Of a stretch of DNA of 47,874 nucleotides, positions 15,272-24,044 are shown piece after piece. Position 1 is the stretch's first letter; each line of letters starts with the position of its first letter. Source of the stretch: Methylobacterium sp. J-068. GTDB lineage: Bacteria; Pseudomonadota; Alphaproteobacteria; Rhizobiales; Beijerinckiaceae. The stretch covers positions 1 through 47,874 of the forward strand of contig NZ_JAKSXY010000027.1 in NCBI RefSeq assembly GCF_022829445.1. Direction: 5' to 3'. The translations under genes were made by a program, and so were the position numbers. Below the pieces are notes generated by a model. The model was given only the letters and a program-made list of their open reading frames with translations, did no database searches and had not been told where the DNA came from.

Positions 15272-17205
15272 CCTCGAGCTCCCGTTCCGAGTACGTGGCC
15301 GACCACGGTACGGATGGCCTGCTGAAACTCCCCTACCCCGCTTTCATTCACAATCCGTGTCGACGCTAGGTCGCCCAGCGCCTCGATCTCGTTCTCAACG
15401 GGTTGGGCGTCGGCCTCGGCCAAGGTGCGGCCCGTCCCGTCGCTCTCGAAGCGCGCTTGGCGGGCTTCGAGGGCCGCGTCCACATGGACGTGCACGAAGT
15501 CCGGACCCAATCGCTCATGGAAGAACGTGGCGTCCTCGATCCAGCGAAGCCCGTCCACCACGACGAGGTTTGCGTCGCCCACGCGCTCCAGGACGCGTTC
15601 GCAAAGCCAACGCTGCCCCATCGTCTCATGTAACCGCATTCCCGCCTCCTGACGGGAGATGCGATCCGGCACTCTCCCACCCGCACGGATCTCGTCATCC
15701 ACGACCTGGCTGAAACGCGTGTACGAGAAACCCAAGGCTTCCAGTTCACGCGCCAGCGTCGTCTTTCCCGCGGCGATGCGACCGCTCACGCCCACCACTA
15801 GCGGGCGCTTACCGGGTTTCAGGAGCGGGACGATCAATGCGTTTTCCCCGCAGCCCGTCAATGCCTCGAAGCGACCGGCTAGGAAGAATGTCCCGACCAA
15901 CGCGGAGGTGATTGCGTCGAGCTCGTCATGGGTCACCTTTTCCGTGAGGGGCTTGCCCTTCAGGCCAAAAGCCGCGAGCCCAGCGACGAGCCATTCGGGT
16001 CCCGCGCCCTTCCGCGGGATTCCCAGGATGTCCTGCGCTGCGCCCGGATAGCTCTCTATGACGGGTATCCCGAGCCGACGGATCCGTTCGGCGAGCGCGA
16101 TGCCCCGCGCCGTAAGCTTCTGCATGCTCGGCAGCAGGGAGGGGTAGACGTTGATGCCGCGTCGCTTCAGCTCCCGCTCACAAGACCTCATGATCCCGAA
16201 CTCGGCGCGGGTGGGATCGTCGTCGAACGGCGAAGCCCGGCCCCGCGGTAGGGAGAGCGGTGAGTCGATCGACACGAGGTCGGCTTTCGCCCCGACGACG
16301 TAGTCGACGATCTCGTCGTCGCTCGCCAATGTCTTCGTGGTGACGGTCGCACCGATCAGTGTCGCCAAACCGGAGGGCCTCGTCTGCGAACCCGTGAGAT
16401 CGATGCCAACTATAATCTCCGCGACCGACGGACCGCCCTCGAACAAGCCCCCATAGGTCTGCGCCTGCCTGCCGAGCCTCCCCGGAAGCGGCAGCTCCGC
16501 TCCGTTCTCGGCGATGCCGACGGATCCTTTGAACCTAGACGCGAACGAAATGCTTTCGGAGAAGAGGCTGTTCCGGAGACCCCAGCTCGTGATCAGGTGG
16601 TCGAGGATGACGGCCATGCCCCGGACGTCGGCGCGGTTGTATGCAATGAGATCGCGAAGCGCGGAAACATCGCCCGCCAGGTACCGGTGCCAAAGGATGA
16701 CGGCCGCCGCCCCGTCCCCATCGACGCCGTCGCGCGTGGCCGCGGCCAGCTCGGTCTCGATCGCCTTCTGCCCGCCGGTCAGCCCCAGCCGACGCGCGGC
16801 GAACCGCAGGTCGACATGCACAGGGGGCATCTCCAATTCCGGGAACTCCTGCCGCAGGAAGGGTACGTCGAACAGCTTTCCGTTGAACGTCACCAATGCG
16901 CTCGCCTCGCGCAAGGCGCGCCTGAGGGGACCTGGATCATCCCCGGCGACATGGGCATGGTAGTAGCCCCGATGCTCCCATCCGACGAGGGTGATCGAAT
17001 CGTAATACCGGCTCAGTCCGGTCGTCTCCACGTCGAGGAGCAGCGCGCCGGCCGGATCGGAGGCCACCGCGACGATCTCTGGCGATGGGCCCCCGATCCG
17101 GACAGGCGGAGCCGTCGGCGCGGCCGTCGCCCTGGCCCGCACGCCGACGGGAAGGTCTATCCACAAGCCGGCCTGCGGGCCATATGTCGTACCTAGTAGG
17201 TTCAT
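15250..17205 (-). CDS. Three-domain fusion: RNase H-like exonuclease, DUF429, P-loop nucleotide kinase
   Basis: The 651-aa protein starts at the ATG at 17205 (GAGGACAC just before it); an upstream open frame to 17520 looks non-coding. Residues about 50-210 are a YprB-like DEDD exonuclease with LLLDVETTGL (D58, E60), TFNGKLFDVPFL (D113) and IAYNRADVRGM (D193). Residues about 263-460 are a DUF429 RNase H-fold domain (IIVGIDLTGS, DLVSIDSPLSLPRG, ESYPGAA, THDELDAITSAL). Residues about 468-640 are a P-loop kinase (VGVSGRIAAGKTT, VVVDGLRWIEDATFF) resembling dephospho-CoA or deoxynucleotide monophosphate kinases. It is the first gene of the cargo run and overlaps the PurZ-like gene. A kinase beside PurZ could supply or activate the unusual nucleotide; the nuclease domains suggest an effector. 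Both roles are inferences. Confidence 0.75.
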   Translation of the reverse strand: MNLLGTTYGPQAGLWIDLPVGVRARATAAPTAPPVRIGGPSPEIVAVASDPAGALLLDVETTGLSRYYDSITLVGWEHRGYYHAHVAGDDPGPLRRALREASALVTFNGKLFDVPFLRQEFPELEMPPVHVDLRFAARRLGLTGGQKAIETELAAATRDGVDGDGAAAVILWHRYLAGDVSALRDLIAYNRADVRGMAVILDHLITSWGLRNSLFSESISFASRFKGSVGIAENGAELPLPGRLGRQAQTYGGLFEGGPSVAEIIVGIDLTGSQTRPSGLATLIGATVTTKTLASDDEIVDYVVGAKADLVSIDSPLSLPRGRASPFDDDPTRAEFGIMRSCERELKRRGINVYPSLLPSMQKLTARGIALAERIRRLGIPVIESYPGAAQDILGIPRKGAGPEWLVAGLAAFGLKGKPLTEKVTHDELDAITSALVGTFFLAGRFEALTGCGENALIVPLLKPGKRPLVVGVSGRIAAGKTTLARELEALGFSYTRFSQVVDDEIRAGGRVPDRISRQEAGMRLHETMGQRWLCERVLERVGDANLVVVDGLRWIEDATFFHERLGPDFVHVHVDAALEARQARFESDGTGRTLAEADAQPVENEIEALGDLASTRIVNESGVGEFQQAIRTVVGHVLGTGARGCQSQSS

Positions 17206-17329
17206 GTGTCCTCGACGGACGCCTGTACGGGCGATCGGGACCCGAGCGCGTGGTTTCGTCAACGATCGCTCAGTCGATAACAACTGACAAGTACGATGGG
17301 CTCCGGATCGGGTGTGGATAGGGTCGTAA

Positions 17330-17605
17330 ATGGAGTACCGGACGGGAAATATCACGGCACGAATTGAGGTCATCGGCGGGAGCGGGACGGCGGGCGAATG
17401 GAATCCCCCGGCCCGGACATGGAGACGTGCTTCACGCTTCGTCGACGCCCTGGGTGCGGACGCAGCGTTGCACGCCATGGATGACCGGGCGGAGCGGGCC
17501 CTCCTCGCCGGCCGCCTCACGACGGCCCTGGCATGGCGGGACCTGATGGTGGCGGTGCATAGGATGACGCGTGAGGAGCGTCTCGAAGGTGAACGCGATC
17601 ACTGA
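17330..17605 (+). CDS. Small hypothetical protein (91 aa)
   Basis: An acidic/basic helical protein (RFVDALGADAALHAMDDRAE, then WRDLMVAVHRMTREER) of a style common in alphaproteobacteria as uncharacterised cytosolic proteins. It is read divergently from the three-domain fusion gene across a 124-bp gap that must hold promoters both ways; I saw no clear -35/-10 pair there. It ends 2 bp before the convergent rlmJ stop. No function is known. Confidence 0.55.
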   Translation: MEYRTGNITARIEVIGGSGTAGEWNPPARTWRRASRFVDALGADAALHAMDDRAERALLAGRLTTALAWRDLMVAVHRMTREERLEGERDH

Positions 17606-17607
17606 CG

Positions 17608-18426
17608 CTACGCCGGGGCGGTGATCCAGCGCAGGTCGAATCGGCCGTCGGCGTAATCCATGGCGACCAGCAGCTCGGACGCTGCGGTTTCGAGCTCCTC
17701 CGCGTATCCCCAGGGGGCGTTGATGAACACCATCCCGCTCCCAACAAGCGTGTTGCCGTCGATGGGCGCGCGCAGTAAGTCGGCTCGCAGGATATTCGGA
17801 ATCCCCGTTCGCGAAAGCGCTTCGCCGATGTCGGAGGCTATCCGGGTATCCTTGATCGGATACCAGGCCGCGAAGAGGCCGGTCGGCCATTTTCTTGCCG
17901 CGGCGATCAGCCGTCCGGCAAGGCGGGCTGCCTCGTCGACGCGCTCGAACGGAGGATCGATGAACACGAGGCCACGCCGCTCCACTGGTGGGATCAGGGC
18001 CAGCATGGCCTCGTAACCGTCACGATGGTGCACGGATACGCGCCTGTCCGACGCGAAGAGATTCTTCAGTCGATCCGCATCGTGTGGATGCAGCTCACAT
18101 GCCGCCAGACGGTCGGTCGTACGGAGCATGTCGGCGATGATAATCGGTGAACCGGGATAGCTTCCTTTCGCGAGGTAGGGTCGGACGGCCGCCGCATAAG
18201 AGGTCGTCGCGAGCCTGCGGAAATCCAGTCGACCGATACCGTCCCTGGCCTCACCGGTCTTCGCCGCCTCCGGCGCATCGAGATCGTACAGCCCACTACC
18301 GGCGTGGGTGTCCAGCACGATGAACGGCTTCGGTTTTGCTAGCAGGCGCCGCAGCAGCAGGGCCAACGCCGTGTGCTTAAAGACCTCAGTATGGTTTCCG
18401 GCATGGTAGGCGTGGCGATAATTCAT
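17608..18426 (-). CDS. rlmJ: 23S rRNA (adenine(2030)-N6)-methyltransferase
   Basis: The 272-aa protein begins MNYRHAYHAGNHTEVFKHTA, the RlmJ hallmark. It has the SAM-binding motif FIVLDTHAGSGLYDL (about residues 35-50) and the N6-adenine catalytic motif VFIDPPFE. It methylates A2030 of 23S rRNA in the cytoplasm. The ATG at 18426 was chosen because homologues start there; the frame continues upstream into an IS3 remnant. It is normally a stand-alone core gene. Here it sits between the island cargo and transposase debris, so it may be a host gene caught inside or a second copy. Confidence 0.9.
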   Translation of the reverse strand: MNYRHAYHAGNHTEVFKHTALALLLRRLLAKPKPFIVLDTHAGSGLYDLDAPEAAKTGEARDGIGRLDFRRLATTSYAAAVRPYLAKGSYPGSPIIIADMLRTTDRLAACELHPHDADRLKNLFASDRRVSVHHRDGYEAMLALIPPVERRGLVFIDPPFERVDEAARLAGRLIAAARKWPTGLFAAWYPIKDTRIASDIGEALSRTGIPNILRADLLRAPIDGNTLVGSGMVFINAPWGYAEELETAASELLVAMDYADGRFDLRWITAPA

Positions 18427-18644
18427 TGTCTCGGGCCAATATATGTCGCGATGGCGTGGGCTTGCTGGGCTTGGGTCTTGAATAGGCTCGGGTCTGGTAA
18501 TCCCGATTTCGACCGGGCTCGACGGTCGGTCACGGACGAAGACATGAGTCAAGCCGCAGTTGCGACGGAGGTGGATCCTTCTGAATTCACGGGGCAGAAC
18601 CGCGGGTGAGGCTTGACCGACTTTTCCTGTCCCGTGAAATGGGA

Positions 18645-18798
18645 TCGCGAGGTAGACGAGGCCGCCCATCAACGCGACGTAGGTTAGATCTGCGACCCAG
18701 AGCTGGTCGGGTGTATCTCGGCGTGCAACGTCTCTGACACACTCTCGCTGATGCTGGCGGCTTTGAGGTTGCGGATATCCATGATGGAGCCGCAGCAT
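18645..18798 (-). pseudogene. IS3-family transposase core fragment
   Basis: In frame with, but upstream of, rlmJ, the minus strand reads RDTPDQLWVADLTYVALMGG and LVYLAI. This is the first Asp block of the IS3 OrfB integrase core. Nothing of the second Asp or the Glu follows, so it is a fragment of about 50 codons. The 18427-18644 gap toward rlmJ shows no gene. Confidence 0.7.
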
Positions 18799-19092
18799 GC
18801 GCCCTCGCTTTCGGTCATCGAGCCTCGTACCCGCTGGATTTATCGTCGATCATCACGATGTGGGCACAGACCGGATCGGCCTGGTCGTGAGGTCGGGAAC
18901 TGCGGAGACGATCTGCCCAGACTGCCGGACCCCTAAGTTGCTACAGACGGCGTTTGCCGACCTGCCGCTCGGTGGCCGGCGCGTCGAGCTCCAGGCCGTT
19001 GTACGACGCTTCTGGTGCGACACGGCTGCCCGCGGGCGGAAGTTCTTCGCCGAGCGCTTCCCTGACGGCGTTCTGCCCGCCTCCGCGCGACG
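18797..19092 (+). pseudogene. ISL3-family transposase N-terminal fragment
   Basis: The frame gives LVPAGFIVDHHDVGTDRIGL, then ETICPDCRTP and FADLPLGGRRVELQAVVRRF, then KFFAERFPDGVLPASARR. This is the zinc-finger N-terminus of ISL3 transposases. The first CxxC is intact but the second Cys pair is degraded, and the DDE domain is missing after about 19092, where another coding fragment begins. Confidence 0.7.
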
Positions 19093-19245
19093 CAGCCGGA
19101 GGAAGTCCTCCGGTTTACCTACGAGGTCTTCTGGTCTCCCGACGCGCTGGGGCGCAGCTTGCCGCCGGAGCAGGTCGAAATTCTGACCGACAGGACGGAG
19201 CGAGAGGTCCGTTTCGAAGCCGGAGCTAAGAATGATCTACGTTAG
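19093..19245 (+). pseudogene. Unidentified coding fragment (50 codons, no start)
   Basis: Directly after the ISL3 fragment, in another frame, a protein-like stretch runs to a TAG at 19243-19245 (PEEVLRFTYEVFWSPDALGR, then PPEQVEILTDRTEREVRFEA). It has no start codon and no recognised family, so it looks like the 3' end of a gene cut by a rearrangement. The region 19246-19513 that follows shows nothing I can support. Confidence 0.35.
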
Positions 19246-19513
19246 GTAGGTGAGATATGCTGACAAAATCCATGATCGGGATGATGCGTCGGCGATGGCA
19301 GAATTCCCGCCCGTTCGAGGGGCGTGCGAGGGAAGGTCTTTTGCGGAAGTGCGAGTGTCTAGCGGTCCGGGGCCGACCCGGCAGGCGAAGGTGTGCTGGC
19401 TCGGCTAAAATGCGCGTTGTCGCAAGACGACGATGGAATGATCCGTCCGCAATGGCGCCGTGCGAGAATGCGACGCATTGCGACGCTCCTATACGTCCTC
19501 GATCGCACGCGCG

Positions 19514-19804
19514 TCACCCTTGCTCACCCTTAGGTGACGTAAGACCGCGCCGGCGCGTCCGATAGCGGCGCGTGTGCTGCGCCGAAACCAGTCGTGCTAG
19601 CGTCTCCGGCGAGTAGGGTTCACCACCGTTCGTGACGCCCATCTCGGCGAGCGTCGCTTGCACGAAGCGGAGGAAGGGGCCGCCAACCTCCCCATTTTTT
19701 CCTTCGCTTCGTGACACGCCCGCTTCGCGACCGACGTGCCGGCGGTAGATCTCTGAAAGGCTCTTCGTCACCAACAGGTCCAATGGTGAGCGAGCGGTTC
19801 GCAA
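19514..19804 (-). pseudogene. Hypothetical gene lacking its 5' end at the island boundary
   Basis: The minus frame reads SPLDLLVTKSLSEIYRRHVG, then GPFLRFVQATLAEMGV and PYSPETLARLVSAQ, which looks like a genuine small helical protein. The only start available is a TTG at the point where the kinase gene breaks (about 19804), so the original N-terminus is probably lost. It occupies the DNA that should have encoded the end of the kinase receiver domain. Confidence 0.4.
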
Positions 19805-22757
19805 CGGCCATCTGGCGCCCGTTCATGCCGCCGGGCAGCCCGACGTCGGTGACCAGCAGGTCGATGCGAACGTCCGATTGCAGCACCTTCAGGCCGGCGA
19901 CACTGTCTGCGGCTTCAATGGCAGTGTAGCCGAGATCCTCCAGCACCTCGGTGACGAGCATGCGTACCGAGGGTTCGTCATCGACGATCAGCACGGTCTC
20001 GCCCTGCTCGGCACGGCAGACCTCGGCGAGCCTGCGACCGGTCTCTTTCTCTTCGGCCTCGCCGTAGTGGCACGGCAGGTAGAGGCACACCGTGGTGCCT
20101 TCCCCAACCTCGGAATAGAGACGCACTTGCCCGCCCGACTGGCGGGCGAAGCCATAGACCATCGACAGGCCGAGGCCCGAGCCCTCGCCGAGCGGCTTGG
20201 TGGTGAAGAAGGGCTCGAACACCTTGGTCATCAGGTCCGGCGACATGCCGGTGCCGGTGTCCGAGACGCAGACGCCGAGATACTGTCCCGGCGGCATGTC
20301 GTGCTTGCGCGCGCCGGCCTCGTCGATCCACCTGTTGGCGGTCTCGATGGTGATGCGGCCGCCGTCCGGCATCGCGTCGCGAGCGTTGATGCACAGGTTC
20401 AGCAGGGCGTTCTCAAGCTGGCCCGGATCGATGAGCGCCGGCCACAGTCCGGCGAGGCCGACGACCTCCAGGTGGATGGAAAGCCCGACCGTGCGCCGGA
20501 CGAGTTCCTCCATGTCGGTGACAAGGCGGTTCACGTTGGTCGGCTTCGGGTCGAGGGTCTGGCGACGGGAGAAGGCGAGCAGGCGGTGGGTCAGGGCCGC
20601 GGCGCGCTTGGCCGCCCCCTGCGCCACCGTCATGTAGCGGTCGATGTCACCTATCCGCCCTTGGGACATCCGCGTCTGCATCAGCTCCAGGGAGCCGGAG
20701 ATGCCAGCGAGCAAGTTGTTGAAGTCGTGTGCCAGGCCTCCGGTCAATTGCCCGACCGCCTCCATCTTCTGGGATTGCCGCAGCGCCTCCCCGGCCTGTG
20801 CGAGGGCCTCGGCCTGGTCCTTGATCTCCGTGACGTCGCGCACGGAGGCGTAGATGAGCCCGTCGCGCGGCACCGCGTTCCAGGATAGCCAGAGGTAGCG
20901 GCCGTCCCGATGCCGGTAACGGTTCTCGAAGGTGATCTGGGCCTCGCCCCGTGCCAGGCCGCCCGCCGCCGCCACGGTGGCCCTGACATCGTCGGGATGC
21001 ACGAAGTCGAGGAACGGGCGCGCCCGCATCTCGGCGTCGGTCCATCCGAGCAGGGTCGTCCAAGCCGGGTTGAGGCTGACGAAGTAGCCGTCGAGGTTGG
21101 CCACGCAGAGCATGTCGGACGACGCCTGCCAGATCTGGTCGCGCTCCGCGGTGCGGGCCGCGACCTGGCGGGCGAGTTCCGCCTCCGTCTGCTTGCGTGC
21201 GCTCACGTCCTGCACGAACACGTGGAATCCGTCGACCCGGCCATCCGCGGCCCGGCGCGGCAGGTAGCGGATCTCCGCGACCCGGTGGCGGCCGTCGCGA
21301 TGCGGCCAGTCCAGCTCGAAGGTGACCGCCTCGCCCGCGAGCGCCCGGTCCAGGAACGGCTTGCGCGCCGCGTAGCCTTCGGGGCCGAGGAGAACCCGGA
21401 CGTCCCGGCCGACGACCTCCTCCGCGGGCATGGAAAACCAGTCGTCGTAGGCCCTGTTGGCGAAGCGGAAGACGTGGTCCGCGTCGATGAAGGAGATCAG
21501 GACCGGCAACGCGTCGGTGATAAGACGGAGCTCACGTTCGCCTTCCTCCGCTCGCTGCTCGACCTTCCTGCGCTCGGTGATGTCCGAGAAGAAGATCGCG
21601 ACGCGGTTCGCGGAAGGCTCCCCGGTCCGCAGGGCACGCACGTCGAACCAGCGGCCGAACACGTCGGCGTAGTGCTCGAAATGCGCGGGCTCGCCGGTTA
21701 GGGCGACCCGGCCGTAGGTGTCGAACCAATGCCGCTCCAGGTTAGGCGCGAACTCGCTCACCCACCGGCCCGTGACGTCCGCCCCCGTCTGGCGCACGAA
21801 GGCGGGGTTCGCTTCGGCGACCCGGTAGTCGACGGCGACGCCGCCCTCGAACCGCATCTCGACGATGCAGAAGCCGACCTCGATGCTCTCGAACAGGCTG
21901 CGGTAGCGTTCCTCGCTCTCCCTGAGTTTTGTCTCGGCGAGCCTGCGGTCGTGGATGTCCTCGACGACGCCGTACCACTGGACGATGTCGCCCCCGCCGT
22001 CGCGGCGCGGGTAGGCCCGGGCCCGCATCCAACGGTGCGCGCCGACCGCCGCTACATAGATGCGATAGTCGACGTCGACGGGCTCGCCGCCGGCGAGGCT
22101 CGCCCCGAAGGCCGCCATCGTGTGCGGGACGTCGTCCGGATGGATCGCCTTGGCCCAGCCGGCGCCGAGCGGCTCGCCGGGGGCCTGGCCGGTCAGTTCG
22201 AGCCAGCGGTTCGAGTACGACGTGATGTTGCCCTGCGGGTCGGCGGTCCAGGGGACCTGGGGATTCAGGTCCACGGTGTGCCGGTAGTGGTCCTCGCTCT
22301 CCCGCAGGCGGGCGGTGGTCTCGCGGAGTTCCTCGCCGGCCCGGTGCTCGGCCGTGCGGTCGCGCAGGACCTTCACGAAGCCGAGGTCCTCGCCGGCCTC
22401 CCCGCGCAACGGCATCATCTCGCCAGAGGCCCAGAAGCGCGAGCCGTCCTTGCGCAGGTGCCAGCGCTCGTCGTCCGCGCGGCCGTGTTCGAGGGACAGG
22501 CGCATCTCCGTGCTCGCACGGCCGATGGCGTTGTCCTCGGGGGTGAAGATGCATCCCAGGTCTCGCCCGCGCATCTCCTCCGCCGACCAACCCAGGATGC
22601 GCTCGGCCCCGACGTTCCAGTCCGTGACGAGCCCCTCCCGATCCGTGAGGACGACGGCGAAGCTGGTGATGCTGTCAAGGACGACCGTCTGCCCAGGGCC
22701 GTGGCCCGCGCGGCTCGGCCGTCCTGTATCCTGGGGTGTCGTCGTGCGTATCGTCAT
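19620..22757 (-). CDS. Multi-PAS hybrid histidine kinase with truncated receiver domain
   Basis: A 1045-aa frame from ATG 22757. Five PAS domains occupy about residues 20-640, each ending in a D-x-T or D-x-S-x-R hinge. A HisKA box follows ([20 protein letters not shown], phospho-His in LAHDF), then HATPase_c (LNLCINARDAMPDGG; VSDTGTGMSPDLMTKVFEPF; GSGLGLSMVYGF). A receiver domain begins normally (ETVLIVDDEPSVRMLVTEVL, phospho-Asp in DLLVTDVGLPGG) but after GMNGRQMA, near 19812, the sequence turns into unrelated residues. The last two strands and the conserved Lys-Pro are therefore missing, so phosphotransfer is probably impaired. It is cytoplasmic, with no membrane helix. Confidence 0.85.
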   Translation of the reverse strand: MTIRTTTPQDTGRPSRAGHGPGQTVVLDSITSFAVVLTDREGLVTDWNVGAERILGWSAEEMRGRDLGCIFTPEDNAIGRASTEMRLSLEHGRADDERWHLRKDGSRFWASGEMMPLRGEAGEDLGFVKVLRDRTAEHRAGEELRETTARLRESEDHYRHTVDLNPQVPWTADPQGNITSYSNRWLELTGQAPGEPLGAGWAKAIHPDDVPHTMAAFGASLAGGEPVDVDYRIYVAAVGAHRWMRARAYPRRDGGGDIVQWYGVVEDIHDRRLAETKLRESEERYRSLFESIEVGFCIVEMRFEGGVAVDYRVAEANPAFVRQTGADVTGRWVSEFAPNLERHWFDTYGRVALTGEPAHFEHYADVFGRWFDVRALRTGEPSANRVAIFFSDITERRKVEQRAEEGERELRLITDALPVLISFIDADHVFRFANRAYDDWFSMPAEEVVGRDVRVLLGPEGYAARKPFLDRALAGEAVTFELDWPHRDGRHRVAEIRYLPRRAADGRVDGFHVFVQDVSARKQTEAELARQVAARTAERDQIWQASSDMLCVANLDGYFVSLNPAWTTLLGWTDAEMRARPFLDFVHPDDVRATVAAAGGLARGEAQITFENRYRHRDGRYLWLSWNAVPRDGLIYASVRDVTEIKDQAEALAQAGEALRQSQKMEAVGQLTGGLAHDFNNLLAGISGSLELMQTRMSQGRIGDIDRYMTVAQGAAKRAAALTHRLLAFSRRQTLDPKPTNVNRLVTDMEELVRRTVGLSIHLEVVGLAGLWPALIDPGQLENALLNLCINARDAMPDGGRITIETANRWIDEAGARKHDMPPGQYLGVCVSDTGTGMSPDLMTKVFEPFFTTKPLGEGSGLGLSMVYGFARQSGGQVRLYSEVGEGTTVCLYLPCHYGEAEEKETGRRLAEVCRAEQGETVLIVDDEPSVRMLVTEVLEDLGYTAIEAADSVAGLKVLQSDVRIDLLVTDVGLPGGMNGRQMAVANRSLTIGPVGDEEPFRDLPPARRSRSGRVTKRRKKWGGWRPLPPLRASDARRDGRHERW

Positions 22758-23020
22758 ATGGCCGGTGGTCTGGGGTCGGAGCGTCCGGGACACAGCGCCG
22801 GGGTGCTTCCCGTGGTTCCGAACCTCATCATGAAGTGAGGGATTCCGGCCCTCGACGGAAGCGGACAACGGGAAGCACCGGCTGTGGCCGGCGACGATAA
22901 CCCACGGTCCGCCAACAGGAACCCACCCGACAGAGGCGGGATTTCTTTTGGGTTCGGGCCATGTCCAAGACATGGCCGCAGCGACCATTCCCGATTAGGT
23001 CGCCTACCCAGGATCTACGA

Positions 23021-23926
23021 ATGACAGATGCCGTCGACCATCGCCTCGCGATGCAGGATCCACGCACCCAGTATCCGCAGCCTCCGTTCAAGCGGCAGCC
23101 GCAGGAGGCGCCGGGCTTAGCCGGGGCCATGGACCCCAAGCCGGACCACGGCGAGACGAGCTACCGGGGGCATGGGCGCCTCGCCGGCCGCAAGGCCCTG
23201 GTGACCGGGGCGGACAGCGGCGTCGGTCGCGCCGCCGCCATCGCCTTCGCCCGGGAGGGCGCGGACGTCGCCCTCAGCTTCGTCGAGGCCGAGATGCCGG
23301 ACGCGCGGGAGGTCGCGGCGCTGATCGAGGCGGAAGGGCGCAAGGCCGTCCTGCTGCCGGGCGACATCACCGACAAGGCGTTCTGCGAGACCCTGGTCCA
23401 CAAAGCAGTGGTGGAGCTCGGAGGGCTCGACATCCTGGTGAACAACGCCGGCAAGCAGACGAACCAGAAGGACATCGGCGACATCACGGACGAGCAGTTC
23501 GACCTGACGCTGAAGACCAACCTCTACGCGATGTTCTGGATCACCAAGGCGGCGATGCCGCTGCTTCCGGCCGGGTCGTCCATCATCAACACGGCGTCAG
23601 TGGTGGCCTACACCCCACCCAAGATCCTGCTGGACTATGCGACCACCAAGGCCGGGATCGTTGCGTTCACGAAGGCGCTGGCCAAGCAGGCCATCGAGAA
23701 GGGCATTCGCGTGAACGCGGTGGCACCCGGCCCGTTCTGGACCGCGCTGCAGCCATCTGGCGGCCAACCGCAGGAAGCGGTCGAGAAGTTCGGCTCCGAG
23801 GTTCCGCTCGGGCGCCCGGGCCAGCCGGTCGAACTCGCTCCGATCTACGTGTTCCTGGCCTCCCAGGAGGCGAGCTTCGTCACCGGCGAGGTCTACGGTG
23901 CCACCGGCGGCAACGGTACCGCATAG
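23021..23926 (+). CDS. SDR-family oxidoreductase (YghA / glucose-ribitol dehydrogenase type)
   Basis: A 301-aa short-chain dehydrogenase with a polar N-terminal extension of about 45 residues (PPFKRQPQEAPGLAGAMDPK), typical of the YghA / GspB stress-associated subgroup. It has the cofactor motif VTGADSGVGRA, the NNAG motif, the catalytic Ser in SIINTASVV and YATTK (Tyr and Lys of the active site). It should reduce or oxidise a small alcohol or aldehyde with NAD(P). The ATG at 23021 follows AGGATCTACGA. It is divergent from the truncated kinase across a 263-bp gap. The natural substrate cannot be read from sequence. Confidence 0.9.
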   Translation: MTDAVDHRLAMQDPRTQYPQPPFKRQPQEAPGLAGAMDPKPDHGETSYRGHGRLAGRKALVTGADSGVGRAAAIAFAREGADVALSFVEAEMPDAREVAALIEAEGRKAVLLPGDITDKAFCETLVHKAVVELGGLDILVNNAGKQTNQKDIGDITDEQFDLTLKTNLYAMFWITKAAMPLLPAGSSIINTASVVAYTPPKILLDYATTKAGIVAFTKALAKQAIEKGIRVNAVAPGPFWTALQPSGGQPQEAVEKFGSEVPLGRPGQPVELAPIYVFLASQEASFVTGEVYGATGGNGTA

Positions 23927-23972
23927 GCACATCACGCCGAACGGCGCCTTGATCCCGTTCGACGTGCCGTCG

Positions 23973-24009
23973 CGCGGCCCTGGGTGGCAGAGGCCGACCC
24001 AAGGCCGCG
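23973..24009. terminator. Hairpin between convergent genes
   Basis: CGCGGCC-x-TGGGT (23973-23985) pairs with ACCCA-x-GGCCGCG (23997-24009), a 12-bp stem with one mismatch and an 11-base loop. It lies between the convergent SDR and DUF3140 genes. No T-tract is present. Confidence 0.4.
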
Positions 24010-24044
24010 TCCTTTGCGACGAGCTTCCGCCCCCCGCCTCCCGA

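Larger units (their letters stand above)
7034..19805. mobile_element. Putative integrated genomic island
   Basis: The left end is defined by the tRNA 3'-half att site and a tyrosine integrase. The interior holds hypothetical, small and nucleotide-related genes with uneven base composition, including AT-rich stretches at 11560-11760 and 12420-12700. The right part has three transposase remnants and ends where a sensor kinase gene loses its 3' end. The right boundary is inferred from that broken gene, not from a second att repeat, which I could not find. Some genes near the right end, such as rlmJ, may be ordinary host genes. Confidence 0.45.

Noticed and set aside
19257..19565. Plus-strand open frame of 102 codons
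   Set aside because: It has Arg/Cys-rich composition, no ribosome site and no resemblance to known proteins.
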